Shown here: in pieces, positions 33,795 to 42,142 of the stretch | How positions within the stretch are numbered: the first letter of the stretch is position 1 | Layout: each line of letters opens with the position of its first letter | Source of the DNA: CAYVAP01 sp964343195 | Lineage (GTDB): Bacteria; Bacteroidota; Bacteroidia; J057 | NCBI GenBank assembly: GCA_964343195.1 | Contig: CAYFIR010000010.1 | Location: 1 to 64,000, forward strand | DNA length: 64,000 nucleotides | Reading direction: 5' to 3' | Translations under genes and position numbers: made by a program | Notes under the pieces: model-generated | The model's input: only the letters and a program-made list of their open reading frames with translations | Database searches by the model: none | What the model was told of the DNA's origin: nothing

Positions 33795-36374
33795 ATGAAT
33801 GGAGAATCCAATTTTTCCGATCGCGTCAAAGACGTAATCTCCTATAGCCGAGAAGAAGCCATCCGGCTTGGGCACGAGTACATCGGCCCGGAACATCTCC
33901 TGTTGGGTCTAATCCGGGAAGGAGAAGGACTGGCCATTAAAATACTCGTTAACCTTGGACTTGACCTGTCTCAACTCAAGCGCGCCATCGAGAGCGCTGT
34001 GAGGGGCACCGTCAACACCATTAACCTTACCAACCTGCCGCTTACCCGGCAGGCTGAAAAAGTCTTAAAAATAACCCGCCTGGAGGCAAAACTGCTCAAG
34101 AGCCCTGTTATCGGCACTGAGCATCTGCTGCTTTCCATTCTGCGGGAAGAAAACAATGTAGCGGCCCAGATACTGGCACGCTTTAGCGTGACCTATGATA
34201 TCGTTCGTTCTGAACTCGATCAGAAAGACGATGGCAGTCCGAGAGCATCTGTGTCGAGTGAACCACCTGAATCATCCGAAATGAGTACACCTGGAGATCG
34301 GTCCCGCAAGTCATCAAAATCCAAAACCCCTGTTCTAGACAACTTTGGCCGCGACCTTACCAAGGCAGCTGAAGACAACAAACTGGACCCGATTGTGGGT
34401 CGCGAAAAAGAAATTGAGCGTGTAGCGCAGATCCTCAGCCGCCGGAAGAAAAACAACCCTGTCCTTATCGGGGAGCCCGGCGTAGGAAAAACCGCCATCG
34501 CTGAAGGTCTGGCCCTTCGCATCATACAGCGTAAAGTCAGCCGAGTCCTGTATAACAAGCGTGTGGTCACCCTGGACATTGCCTCCCTGGTAGCCGGCAC
34601 CAAATACAGAGGTCAGTTTGAGGAACGCATGAAAGCCGTGATGGCTGAGCTGGAAAAATCGCCAGACGTCATCCTCTTTATTGATGAGCTGCATACCATC
34701 GTGGGAGCAGGAGGCGCATCCGGTTCACTTGATGCCTCCAACATATTCAAGCCAGCCCTTGCACGTGGAGAAATCCAGTGCATTGGAGCTACCACACTCG
34801 ACGAATATCGCCAATACATCGAAAAAGATGGGGCTCTGGAGCGTCGATTCCAAAAGGTAATGGTGGAGCCTACTTCTCCCTCAGAAACCGTTATCATCCT
34901 CAACAACATCAAGTCCAAGTATGAGGATCACCACAATGTGAACTACACAGAAGATGCCATCAATGCCTGTGTATCACTGAGTGACCGGTACATCTCGGAC
35001 CGCTACTTCCCAGATAAAGCCATTGACGTACTGGACGAAGCTGGTAGCCGCGTCCACATCACCAACATCCATGTTCCTCAGAGCATCCTGGACCTTGAGG
35101 CCAAGATTGAGGAAGTCAAGGAACTGAAGAATAAGGTGGTCAAGAGCCAGAAATACGAAGAAGCAGCTCAACTGCGCGATCAGGAGAAACGACTCCTCGA
35201 AGAACTGGAACAGGCCAAAGTAGAGTGGGAAGAAGAAACCAAAAACAAACGCTATACCGTCTCTGAAGAGGACGTAGCCTCCGTGGTTTCCATGATGACA
35301 GGAGTTCCTGTAACCAAAATCGCTGCTGCTGAGATCGAGAAGCTCAAGACCATGGGCAAGCAGCTCAAGGATGTCATCATCGGGCAGGATGCAGCCATCG
35401 ACAAATTGGTAAAAGCCATCAAGCGTTCCCGCCTGGGCCTGAAGGATCCCCACAAACCCATCGGATCATTTATCTTCCTTGGACAGACTGGTGTAGGTAA
35501 AACAGAATTGGCCAAGTCGCTCGCGCGCTACATGTTTGACAGTGAGGAAGCCCTGATTCGTCTCGACATGTCCGAGTACATGGAGAAATTCACCGTTTCC
35601 CGACTGATCGGAGCTCCTCCGGGCTATGTGGGATATGAGGAAGGTGGACAGCTTACCGAACGGGTTCGCCGTCGTCCGTACTCAGTTGTACTCCTTGACG
35701 AGATCGAAAAAGCTCACCCAGATATTTTCAACATCATGCTGCAGGTGCTGGATGATGGCCTGCTAACCGACGGTCTGGGTCGCAAAATCGACTTCAAGAA
35801 CACCGTCATCATCATGACCTCCAATGTTGGGGTACGGGAGCTCAAGAGCTTTGGTACCGGCGTAGGGTTCTCTACCCAGTCCCGCGAAGAGCAGACACAG
35901 GAGATGATGCGCAGCACCATCGAAGGGGCCATGAAAAAGGTCTTCCGCCCCGAGTTCCTGAACCGGATCGATGAGGTAATCACGTTCAACGAACTGGAAA
36001 AAGAGCACATCATGGAGATCATCGACATTCAGCTCCGTGGAGTCTTTGCCCGTATCGAGGAGAAAGGCTATCACATTGAGTTGTCTGATGTCGCCAAGGA
36101 TTACATCGCAGAGAAAGGCTTTGACAAGCAGTTTGGGGCACGTCCGCTTCAGCGAGCCCTACAAAAGTACCTGGAAGATCCCATCGCCGATGAAATCCTC
36201 GAAGGACGCACTGAGGTAGGCGATACCCTCTATGTGGACTACCTCGAAGAGGAAGAAAAAATCACAGTAGAGTCCAGGAAAACGGCTGCGCTACCTGCGA
36301 ATACGGATGAGGAACCCTCTGCTGACGAAGACAAGCTAGAGGAAGCCGAGACTCCAGAAGGTTCTGACGATTAA
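33795..36374 (+). CDS. clpC: AAA+ protease subunit ClpC
   Basis: The 859-residue protein has two N-terminal Clp repeats (about 1-150), AAA domain 1 with Walker A GEPGVGKT and Walker B VILFIDEL, a middle region with a UVR motif (YEEAAQLRDQEKRLLEELEQ), and AAA domain 2 with GQTGVGKTELAKSLA and VVLLDEIEKAH. This layout marks ClpC rather than ClpA or ClpB. It unfolds proteins for ClpP. After the core comes a long acidic tail (about 830-859, EEPSADEDKLEEAETPEGSDD). A strong terminator follows; clpP is not adjacent. Confidence 0.95.
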   Translation: MNGESNFSDRVKDVISYSREEAIRLGHEYIGPEHLLLGLIREGEGLAIKILVNLGLDLSQLKRAIESAVRGTVNTINLTNLPLTRQAEKVLKITRLEAKLLKSPVIGTEHLLLSILREENNVAAQILARFSVTYDIVRSELDQKDDGSPRASVSSEPPESSEMSTPGDRSRKSSKSKTPVLDNFGRDLTKAAEDNKLDPIVGREKEIERVAQILSRRKKNNPVLIGEPGVGKTAIAEGLALRIIQRKVSRVLYNKRVVTLDIASLVAGTKYRGQFEERMKAVMAELEKSPDVILFIDELHTIVGAGGASGSLDASNIFKPALARGEIQCIGATTLDEYRQYIEKDGALERRFQKVMVEPTSPSETVIILNNIKSKYEDHHNVNYTEDAINACVSLSDRYISDRYFPDKAIDVLDEAGSRVHITNIHVPQSILDLEAKIEEVKELKNKVVKSQKYEEAAQLRDQEKRLLEELEQAKVEWEEETKNKRYTVSEEDVASVVSMMTGVPVTKIAAAEIEKLKTMGKQLKDVIIGQDAAIDKLVKAIKRSRLGLKDPHKPIGSFIFLGQTGVGKTELAKSLARYMFDSEEALIRLDMSEYMEKFTVSRLIGAPPGYVGYEEGGQLTERVRRRPYSVVLLDEIEKAHPDIFNIMLQVLDDGLLTDGLGRKIDFKNTVIIMTSNVGVRELKSFGTGVGFSTQSREEQTQEMMRSTIEGAMKKVFRPEFLNRIDEVITFNELEKEHIMEIIDIQLRGVFARIEEKGYHIELSDVAKDYIAEKGFDKQFGARPLQRALQKYLEDPIADEILEGRTEVGDTLYVDYLEEEEKITVESRKTAALPANTDEEPSADEDKLEEAETPEGSDD

Positions 36375-36406
36375 TCCCAGGAACCTGAAATAGAAATAAT
36401 AGCAGC

Positions 36407-36432
36407 GAGAGGGCCGGACATCCGGCCCTCTC
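36407..36432 (+). terminator. Rho-independent terminator of clpC
   Basis: GAGAGGGCCGGA and TCCGGCCCTCTC form a perfect 12-bp inverted repeat with CA at the centre, followed by CTTTATTTTT. The T-rich tail overlaps the -7 element of the next gene. Confidence 0.85.
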
Positions 36433-36435
36433 CTT

Positions 36436-36443
36436 TATTTTTG
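36436..36443 (+). promoter_or_regulatory. Possible -7 element TATTTTTG overlapping the clpC terminator tail
   Basis: A full TAnnTTTG match lies 5 bases before the next ATG (36449). The terminator T-run could produce it by chance, so it is less certain than the others. Confidence 0.4.
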
Positions 36444-36448
36444 TCGCC

Positions 36449-37198
36449 ATGTATGAAGGTCTAAAGCAATTCGTCACAGGTCTGATACCCAGAAGCTGGC
36501 TCATCAAAATGGAGCCCACCCTTCGTTGGTGGCTATATCTTGGGTATAGAGGCAAACGCTACCAATGTCCGGTGTGTGAAAAGGGACTCAGCCAGTTCAT
36601 CGCACTTCCGACTGGAGATCGACTTTGCCCAAGATGCGGGAGCCTCGGACGGACCCGCAGGCTCTGGACATTACTGGAAGATGACATTCTGACTCACCCC
36701 GGCATGCGGCTGCTGCACTTCTCCCCGGCCCGTCCACTCTACCGCAAGCTGCGCAAGCATGAGGAGGTCGAATACCTCAGCAGCGATTTTGAGGGGGAGT
36801 TCGAAGCTCAGCTTAGCCTCGACCTGACCGATACAGGGTTGGAAAGTGACCACTTTGACCGAATCATCTGTTACCACGTCCTGGAGCACATCACAGAAGA
36901 CCGCAAGGCGATGGCAGAGCTATTCCGGATAGTGAAGCCCGGCGGAAAAGTCTATTTGCAAACTCCGTTTCAGGAAGGGGAAATCTATGAAGATTTCAGC
37001 ATAACCTCTCCAGAAGATCGGCTGAAGCATTTTGGGCAGAAGGACCATGTACGCATCTACTCAGCTGAAGGACTCCAAACAAGATTGGAAGAAGCTGGTT
37101 TTAAAGTAGAGATACTCACCTTCACCCAAAAACCAGCGGAGGCACGACAGCATGGCCTGTCTCGCACAGAGAAGGTCCTTCTTGCCACCAAGGCGTAG
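36449..37198 (+). CDS. Methyltransferase with N-terminal zinc ribbon
   Basis: The 249-residue protein begins with a two-pair cysteine motif (CPVC ... CPRC at about residues 40-60), probably a zinc ribbon. A class I methyltransferase core follows, in which RIICYHVLEHITEDRKAMAEL and LFRIVKPGGKVYLQTPF are clear, though the SAM motif I (LLHFSPARPLYRKL) is weak. The middle resembles methyltransferase type 11 proteins found near glycan biosynthesis genes. Substrate unknown. The CoA-binding gene follows after 35 bases on the same strand and may be co-transcribed. Confidence 0.82.
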   Translation: MYEGLKQFVTGLIPRSWLIKMEPTLRWWLYLGYRGKRYQCPVCEKGLSQFIALPTGDRLCPRCGSLGRTRRLWTLLEDDILTHPGMRLLHFSPARPLYRKLRKHEEVEYLSSDFEGEFEAQLSLDLTDTGLESDHFDRIICYHVLEHITEDRKAMAELFRIVKPGGKVYLQTPFQEGEIYEDFSITSPEDRLKHFGQKDHVRIYSAEGLQTRLEEAGFKVEILTFTQKPAEARQHGLSRTEKVLLATKA

Positions 37199-37233
37199 GA
37201 ACATCAGCCCACCATAGATCCCAAAATTCTCAT

Positions 37234-37599
37234 ATGAAAAAAACTCTGGTCATCGGCGCATCCACCAAACCCTATCGCTACTCCTACCGGGCCATCTCCA
37301 TGCTCAGAGAGCGTCATTTCCCCGTACTAGCCTATGGACTGCGCAAGGGAAAGGTGGCTGGAGTGGAAATACAGACAGACCAGGAAGCCATACAGGATCC
37401 AGAACTTGACACCGTTACCCTCTACGTGGGGCCCAGGAACCAGGATGGATTACTGGAATGGCTGCTTGAGCTCAACCCTCGCCGCGTCATATTCAATCCT
37501 GGGACTGAAAACCCGGAACTGGCTCATCAGTTGCAGGAAAATGGGATAGAGCCTGTCGCAGCCTGTACATTGGTCATGCTGGCTAGCCAGCAATATTGA
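37234..37599 (+). CDS. CoA-binding domain protein (YccU-like)
   Basis: The 121-residue protein is a single Rossmann-type CoA-binding domain (CoA_binding_2). It has KKTLVIGASTKPYRYSYRAI at the N-terminus, the VAGVEIQTDQEAIQDPELDTVTLYVGPRNQ block and FNPGTENPELAHQLQENGIEPVAACTLVML. The family binds CoA or a nucleotide; its cellular role is not settled. It lies between the zinc-ribbon methyltransferase and a palindromic repeat element. Confidence 0.88.
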   Translation: MKKTLVIGASTKPYRYSYRAISMLRERHFPVLAYGLRKGKVAGVEIQTDQEAIQDPELDTVTLYVGPRNQDGLLEWLLELNPRRVIFNPGTENPELAHQLQENGIEPVAACTLVMLASQQY

Positions 37600-37918
37600 G
37601 GAGAGAAACTGGTTCCCCATTTGCAAATAGGAATACATCCTCACTTTAGAGGCTGTTTGGATTTTTCCTTTGCGGTTCAAACTTGTCTTTTTGGCGCCTC
37701 GCTGCGTCAATTTCGCTCGAAATACCTCGGTATTCCTCCCAAAATTTCCTTGCTATCCACCAAAAATCCTGCGTTTGACCTCGAAACCCCAAAACCTAAA
37801 CAGCCTCTTAGATTTAGGCCGAAGACCCGGATTTTCAACAAATGCCGAAAGCCACGGGTTTTTGAATCTCGATCACTTTGTTTATTTTCATAATGGAGGA
37901 AAACCAACCCTACAGTCT
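37600..37918. other. Gene-free region dominated by a palindromic repeat
   Basis: Apart from the palindromic element at 37647-37810, this 319-base region holds about 108 bases before apaG. An open frame spans it in continuation of apaG but is encoded by the repeat and is not a real N-terminus. Confidence 0.6.
37647..37810. repeat. About 164-bp full-length palindromic element, family B
   Basis: The ends TAGAGGCTGTTT and AAACAGCCTCTTA are inverted copies. Pairing continues inward through GGTTCAAAC / GTTTGACC and TTTTTGG / CCAAAAA to the central palindrome AATACCTCGGTATT (37721-37734). The design equals that of the element at 10348-10510, but the sequence is different. The transcript would fold into one long imperfect hairpin. 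No gene and no clear target-site duplication are visible. Confidence 0.75.
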
Positions 37919-38317
37919 ATGGCCCCAAAAGTCTATTCCCAGGTTACTGAAGGCATCCGTGTCAACGTAGGTACCGCATACGCCAAGGATGAATCATCGC
38001 CCAAACACCACTATTTTGTGTTTGCCTACCGCGTAGAAATCGTCAATGAATCAGCCTTTGAGGTACAACTGCTAACCCGACGATGGGACATCGTGGATGG
38101 AGTGGGAAAAAGCCGGATAGTGGAAGGAGACGGGGTGATAGGCAAGCAACCTGTCATCGCTCCGGGAAAACGATATTCCTACATCAGCGGATCGCATTTC
38201 CAGACCCCCATCGGCAAAATGTCAGGCCACTATATCATGGAGCGAAAAATCGATGGCGAACAGATTCAGGTACAGATTCCCCCTTTCATGATGATGGTTC
38301 CCTATCTCAACAATTGA
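37919..38317 (+). CDS. apaG: ApaG domain protein (Co2+/Mg2+ efflux-related)
   Basis: The ATG at 37919 gives 132 residues, the usual ApaG size. The Ig-like ApaG fold is clear: GIRVNVGTAYAKDESSPKHHYFVFAYRVEI, LLTRRWDIVDG, VVGQQP-like VIGKQPVIAPGKRYSYISGSHF and the MSGHYIM block. ApaG was linked to cobalt resistance and Ap4A levels in enterobacteria; the exact role is unsettled. The stop overlaps the aldehyde dehydrogenase ATG by one base (TGATG), so translation is probably coupled. Confidence 0.92.
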   Translation: MAPKVYSQVTEGIRVNVGTAYAKDESSPKHHYFVFAYRVEIVNESAFEVQLLTRRWDIVDGVGKSRIVEGDGVIGKQPVIAPGKRYSYISGSHFQTPIGKMSGHYIMERKIDGEQIQVQIPPFMMMVPYLNN

Positions 38318-39765
38318 TGCAACCCCTCGCCAACTACATTAACGGGCAACTGGCTTCTCCCCACTCTCAGGCCTATTTACCCAATCAGAACCCCGCCACC
38401 AGCGAAGCCCTTGCCTCTGTCCCTGCCAGCGATGCTCAGGACGTGGCACAAGCCGTTGAAGCCGCAAAAGCTGCTTTCCCAGCCTGGTCAGACACCTCAC
38501 CAGAGGAGCGAGCAAACTTCCTGTCCCGCATCGCACAGGCCATAGAGTCTCGTCTGGAGGAATTTGCCCGAGCCGAAAGTGAGGACAATGGCAAACCCTT
38601 GCAGCTAGCACGAGCCATCGATATTCCCAGAGCAGCAAAGAACTTCCGCTTCTTTGCTCATGCCATCACCCAATTTCATAGTGAGACCTATGACATGGGA
38701 CAACAGGGGTTCAACTACACCCTAAGACGCCCCGTGGGAGTAGCCGGCCTGATCTCGCCCTGGAATCTCCCTCTCTACCTTCTCACCTGGAAAATTGCTC
38801 CCGCCCTCGCTGCTGGCAACACTGCCATCGCCAAACCATCAGAAGTAACACCTCAGACGGCCTATCTGCTCAGTGAAGTCTGTCAGTCAGTGGGATTACC
38901 CCCGGGGGTCCTCAACATCCTTCACGGAGAAGGCCCAAAGGTAGGAGAAGCCATCGTTACCCATCCTGAGGTATCGCTCATTTCCTTCACTGGCAGTACC
39001 AGAGTGGGGCAACGAATCGCGACCCTTACCGCCCCACAATTCAAGAAAGTCTCACTGGAAATGGGAGGAAAAAATGCCACCATCGTATTCGGAGATGCGG
39101 ATTACGACAGGGCACTGGCCGGGACCCTACGGGCAGCCTTCACCAACCAGGGGCAAATCTGCCTTTGTGGATCCCGTATCCTCGTAGAACGAAGCATTTA
39201 TGAACGGTTTGTTGCAGATCTTGCCGATGGGGTTTCCAATCTGCAGGTAGGTGACCCACTGGAAGAACGCACCCAGGTAGGCGCCATTGTTTCTGAAGCC
39301 CAGTGGAAAAAAGACCTGAGCTACCTGGACCTGGCCCGCGAGGAAGGAGGCACCATCCTGGCTGGAGGTGAAGCACTGAGGGTAAGCGGACGCTGCGAAA
39401 GGGGCTTTTTTATCAAGCCTACCCTTATCGCAGGACTCGCGCCACAGTGTCGGGTAAATCAGGAAGAAATTTTTGGCCCAATTGCCACGGTGATCCCATT
39501 TGAAGGGGAGGCCGAAGCCCTGGCCATTGCCAATGGCACCCCTTACGGCCTGGCGGCCAGTGTCTGGACTCAGAGTCTACCAAAGGCACACCGGGTCGCC
39601 GCCGGACTGGAAAATGGCATTATTTGGGTGAATAGCTGGATGGTAAGAGATTTGCGTACACCATTTGGGGGAATGAAGCAATCTGGCGTAGGACGTGAAG
39701 GGGGGATGGAGGCTTTGCGCTTTTTCACTGAACCCAAAAACGTTTACATTAGTTTAGATACTTGA
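38317..39765 (+). CDS. Aldehyde dehydrogenase, probably 2-aminomuconate semialdehyde type
   Basis: The 482-residue protein starts at the ATG overlapping the apaG stop. NAD-binding and catalytic blocks are complete: SPWNLPLYLLTWKIAPALAAGN, SFTGSTRVGQRI, LEMGGKNATIVF with the general-base Glu, and the catalytic Cys in NQGQICLCGSRI. The C-terminal VNSWMVRDLRTPFGGMKQSG resembles 2-aminomuconic / 2-hydroxymuconic semialdehyde dehydrogenases (ALDH8-like), which act in tryptophan or aromatic breakdown. No other kynurenine gene is adjacent, so the substrate is inference. Confidence 0.88.
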   Translation: MQPLANYINGQLASPHSQAYLPNQNPATSEALASVPASDAQDVAQAVEAAKAAFPAWSDTSPEERANFLSRIAQAIESRLEEFARAESEDNGKPLQLARAIDIPRAAKNFRFFAHAITQFHSETYDMGQQGFNYTLRRPVGVAGLISPWNLPLYLLTWKIAPALAAGNTAIAKPSEVTPQTAYLLSEVCQSVGLPPGVLNILHGEGPKVGEAIVTHPEVSLISFTGSTRVGQRIATLTAPQFKKVSLEMGGKNATIVFGDADYDRALAGTLRAAFTNQGQICLCGSRILVERSIYERFVADLADGVSNLQVGDPLEERTQVGAIVSEAQWKKDLSYLDLAREEGGTILAGGEALRVSGRCERGFFIKPTLIAGLAPQCRVNQEEIFGPIATVIPFEGEAEALAIANGTPYGLAASVWTQSLPKAHRVAAGLENGIIWVNSWMVRDLRTPFGGMKQSGVGREGGMEALRFFTEPKNVYISLDT

Positions 39766-39778
39766 GAGGCCTAGTGCT

Positions 39779-39786
39779 TACCTTTG
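39779..39786 (+). promoter_or_regulatory. Bacteroidota -7 element TACCTTTG upstream of a lipoprotein gene
   Basis: A full TAnnTTTG match lies 43 bases before the ATG at 39830. A TTG lies at 39762-39764, slightly closer than the ideal -33 spacing. Confidence 0.55.
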
Positions 39787-39829
39787 CGAAGCGAAGACCC
39801 CTTTTCTTGATCAAAAGTTACCCATTGGT

Positions 39830-40408
39830 ATGTTTTCTCCTAAAATGACATGGTCCCTTGGGCTCATCCTGGTTCTCACTATTACAGGATGTGGCTCAAC
39901 CGATCTTTCTCTGCTGAATTCGGTCAAACGCTTTGAACCAGAATGGATGGATCTCAGCGAAAAGGTAACCGACATGGAGGAGCTCTTGCGCAATACCCAT
40001 CTTCGGTATTCTGACTTCCTGGACTTTGCCGGCCCCAACCTCAATGATCCGGACCGGAATCAGCGCTATGACCTGGGAAGTGCCCGGAGCCAGTACCGAA
40101 ATATTATCAGTGAGCGGGATCGCATTGAAGAAGAATTCCAGGCCCAGCGCACCTCATTTGTCGAGGCCGTTTCGGAATTTAACAAGTGGCAGAATGAGTT
40201 GATGCAGGGCAAAATTGAAGGAGAGGAGGCCCGGGCTGCATTTGTAGACTTCCAGGCCCGCTATCGAAGCCTGTCCGAGAGCATCACCAAACTGGAGACC
40301 GACCTTCTGAACAATGTTCAGGAGAGCAACAGCATGGTTCGCAGGGTGTGCAATGCCCTAAACAGTGCCCGCCGGGACCGCTTTCTCATAGATACCAGTC
40401 GTCTCTGA
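39830..40408 (+). CDS. Coiled-coil lipoprotein
   Basis: The 192-residue product has a signal peptide with lipobox (LTITGC). The mature part is mainly helical with coiled-coil character (YRNIISERDRIEEEFQAQR, LSESITKLETDLLNNVQES). No family is recognised. It is followed after 19 bases by the HMG-CoA lyase gene on the same strand, but the functions do not obviously connect. Confidence 0.72.
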   Translation: MFSPKMTWSLGLILVLTITGCGSTDLSLLNSVKRFEPEWMDLSEKVTDMEELLRNTHLRYSDFLDFAGPNLNDPDRNQRYDLGSARSQYRNIISERDRIEEEFQAQRTSFVEAVSEFNKWQNELMQGKIEGEEARAAFVDFQARYRSLSESITKLETDLLNNVQESNSMVRRVCNALNSARRDRFLIDTSRL

Positions 40409-40427
40409 TTCATAACCCCACAAGTGT

Positions 40428-41282
40428 ATGCTCAAAATCGTCGAGTGCCCACGCGATGCCATGCAGGGATTTGATACTCATATCCCGACGACGACGAAAG
40501 TAGAATACCTCAACCAGTTGCTGAAGGTTGGATTTGACACCCTGGATTTTGGGAGTTTCGTGTCCCCCAAGGCGGTCCCTCAGATGGCCGATACGGAAGC
40601 AGTGCTCGAATCCCTGGACTGGGAGGGCTCCAATACACGCTTGCTAGCCATCGTCGCCAATGAGCGCGGAGCCCAGGATGCACTACGCTTTTCAGCGATT
40701 GACTATCTGGGCTACCCATTTTCTTTGTCCGAGACCTTTCAGCAGCGAAATACCAACAGGTCCATGATTGAATCCATGGCATTGGTAAGTGACATCCATA
40801 ACCTTTGTCAGGCTAATGGTAAAAAACTGGTGGTCTACCTTTCCATGGCTTTTGGAAATCCCTATGGCGATCATTGGGAGCCAGCACTGGCCGAAGAGTG
40901 GCTTTCCAAAATGGTGCAAATGGGCATCCAAACCATTGCGCTGGCAGATACTGTAGGCACAGCTGGCCAGGAGACCATACACGCTATGTTCAGCAGCATT
41001 CTCCCTAGATTTCCCGAAGTGGAAATTGGGGCTCACCTGCACGCAAATCCCGAAAATGCCCTGGAGAAAATTGCCGCAGCCTATGACGCAGGCTGCCGCC
41101 GGTTTGATGTAGCCATGCAAGGTTTTGGAGGATGTCCCTTTGCAAAAGATGAGTTGACAGGGAATATTGCCTCTGAGACACTGGTTTCTTTTTGTCAAGC
41201 ACGCAGTCTGGCCACCAATCTGGACCAGTTTGCGTTTCAGGAGGCGAGCACCCTCGCCCAAAAAGTTTTTCAGCATAATTAA
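40428..41282 (+). CDS. Hydroxymethylglutaryl-CoA lyase
   Basis: The 284-residue TIM-barrel protein has the conserved Arg-Asp near the N-terminus (ECPRDAMQG), the metal-binding HLHANPENAL block and the lyase signature GFGGCPFAKDELTGNIASE with the active cysteine. It splits HMG-CoA into acetyl-CoA and acetoacetate, the last step of leucine breakdown. The N-terminal motif has Ala where many members have Gly. The etf genes elsewhere in the window and the partial acyl-CoA dehydrogenase fit amino-acid or fatty-acid oxidation. A polysaccharide deacetylase follows 24 bases later. Confidence 0.9.
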   Translation: MLKIVECPRDAMQGFDTHIPTTTKVEYLNQLLKVGFDTLDFGSFVSPKAVPQMADTEAVLESLDWEGSNTRLLAIVANERGAQDALRFSAIDYLGYPFSLSETFQQRNTNRSMIESMALVSDIHNLCQANGKKLVVYLSMAFGNPYGDHWEPALAEEWLSKMVQMGIQTIALADTVGTAGQETIHAMFSSILPRFPEVEIGAHLHANPENALEKIAAAYDAGCRRFDVAMQGFGGCPFAKDELTGNIASETLVSFCQARSLATNLDQFAFQEASTLAQKVFQHN

Positions 41283-41306
41283 TGGGTCTAGCCCACCATA
41301 TAGCAT

Positions 41307-41975
41307 ATGTACCTTAAGCATATTCCCAGTCTGGTACAACGGTACTACGGCGACTATTTATGGCGCTATGAGACTCAGGACCCCGTGCTTTATCTGACAT
41401 TTGACGATGGCCCTACTCCGGAAATCACCCAATGGGTGGCAGAACAGTTAGCTGAGTACAATGCAAAAGCAACTTTCTTCCTCGTGGGAAATAATGTGCA
41501 GCAATATCCATTGCTCGTGCATCAGTTGATCGACGAAGGCCACAGCATTGGCAACCATACTCACAACCACGTAAACGGCTGGTCTTCCAGCCTAAAGGGC
41601 TATCTAAGGGAGTTTCTCACCTGTCAGCGTACCATCATGGAATATACCGGTGCATCCACCCGGTTGTTTAGACCTCCATATGGCCGCCTTACCCACACCA
41701 AAGCCAAGTATATAAAGCGCACACATCAGATCGTCATGATGGATGTGATCGCGGGGGATTTTGATTCCAGCCTGACCGCAGATGACTGTTTCCAGCACGT
41801 CGTTGACAATGCGACTCCCGGCTCTATCGTCCTGCTTCATGATAGCCAAAAGGCCTGGCCCCGTCTGCAGCAGCTGCTCCCTGATCTGCTGGCTCATTAT
41901 CACGAGTCGGGTTATAGATTTGGGAGTATCCCTTACCGTGCAACTGCCTTACTAGCGAACTCCAACTCACGCTAG
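41307..41975 (+). CDS. Polysaccharide deacetylase (CE4)
   Basis: The 222-residue NodB-type deacetylase has all five family motifs: TFDDGP (residues 31-36), the metal-binding HTHNH (about 83-88), RPPYG, the Asp of MDVIAGDFDSS and LLHDS. Members remove N- or O-acetyl groups from peptidoglycan, chitin or other polysaccharides using a metal ion. No signal peptide is seen, although the first residues are moderately hydrophobic, so its location is uncertain. A terminator follows 23 bases after the stop. Confidence 0.9.
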   Translation: MYLKHIPSLVQRYYGDYLWRYETQDPVLYLTFDDGPTPEITQWVAEQLAEYNAKATFFLVGNNVQQYPLLVHQLIDEGHSIGNHTHNHVNGWSSSLKGYLREFLTCQRTIMEYTGASTRLFRPPYGRLTHTKAKYIKRTHQIVMMDVIAGDFDSSLTADDCFQHVVDNATPGSIVLLHDSQKAWPRLQQLLPDLLAHYHESGYRFGSIPYRATALLANSNSR

Positions 41976-41998
41976 TACATTAAATTAATATTAATTAT

Positions 41999-42034
41999 AG
42001 CCCCTAATCGAAATATTTTACTCGACTAGGGGCT
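41999..42034 (+). terminator. Hairpin terminator after the deacetylase gene
   Basis: AGCCCCTAATCGA and TCGACTAGGGGCT pair over 13 positions with one mismatch around a 10-base loop, followed by TTCTAT. Confidence 0.75.
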
Positions 42035-42105
42035 TTCTATAACAATTTCGAAAATGATTTAAATTTATTTAGTGTAAATCATACAACAATTATCAAACAA
42101 CCCCG

Positions 42106-42113
42106 TACATTTG
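42106..42113 (+). promoter_or_regulatory. Bacteroidota -7 element TACATTTG
   Basis: A full TAnnTTTG match lies 29 bases before the ATG of the secreted protein gene. The upstream region is AT-rich. Confidence 0.6.
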
Positions 42114-42142
42114 GGTGTAATTAAAAACCACATTTACACCTA

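Noticed and set aside
37670..37918. N-terminal extension of apaG
   Set aside because: The open frame is encoded by the palindromic repeat. ApaG homology begins at the ATG at 37919 and the resulting length is normal.
40692..41339. Minus-strand open frame of about 215 codons
   Set aside because: Antisense to the HMG-CoA lyase gene and the start of the deacetylase gene.
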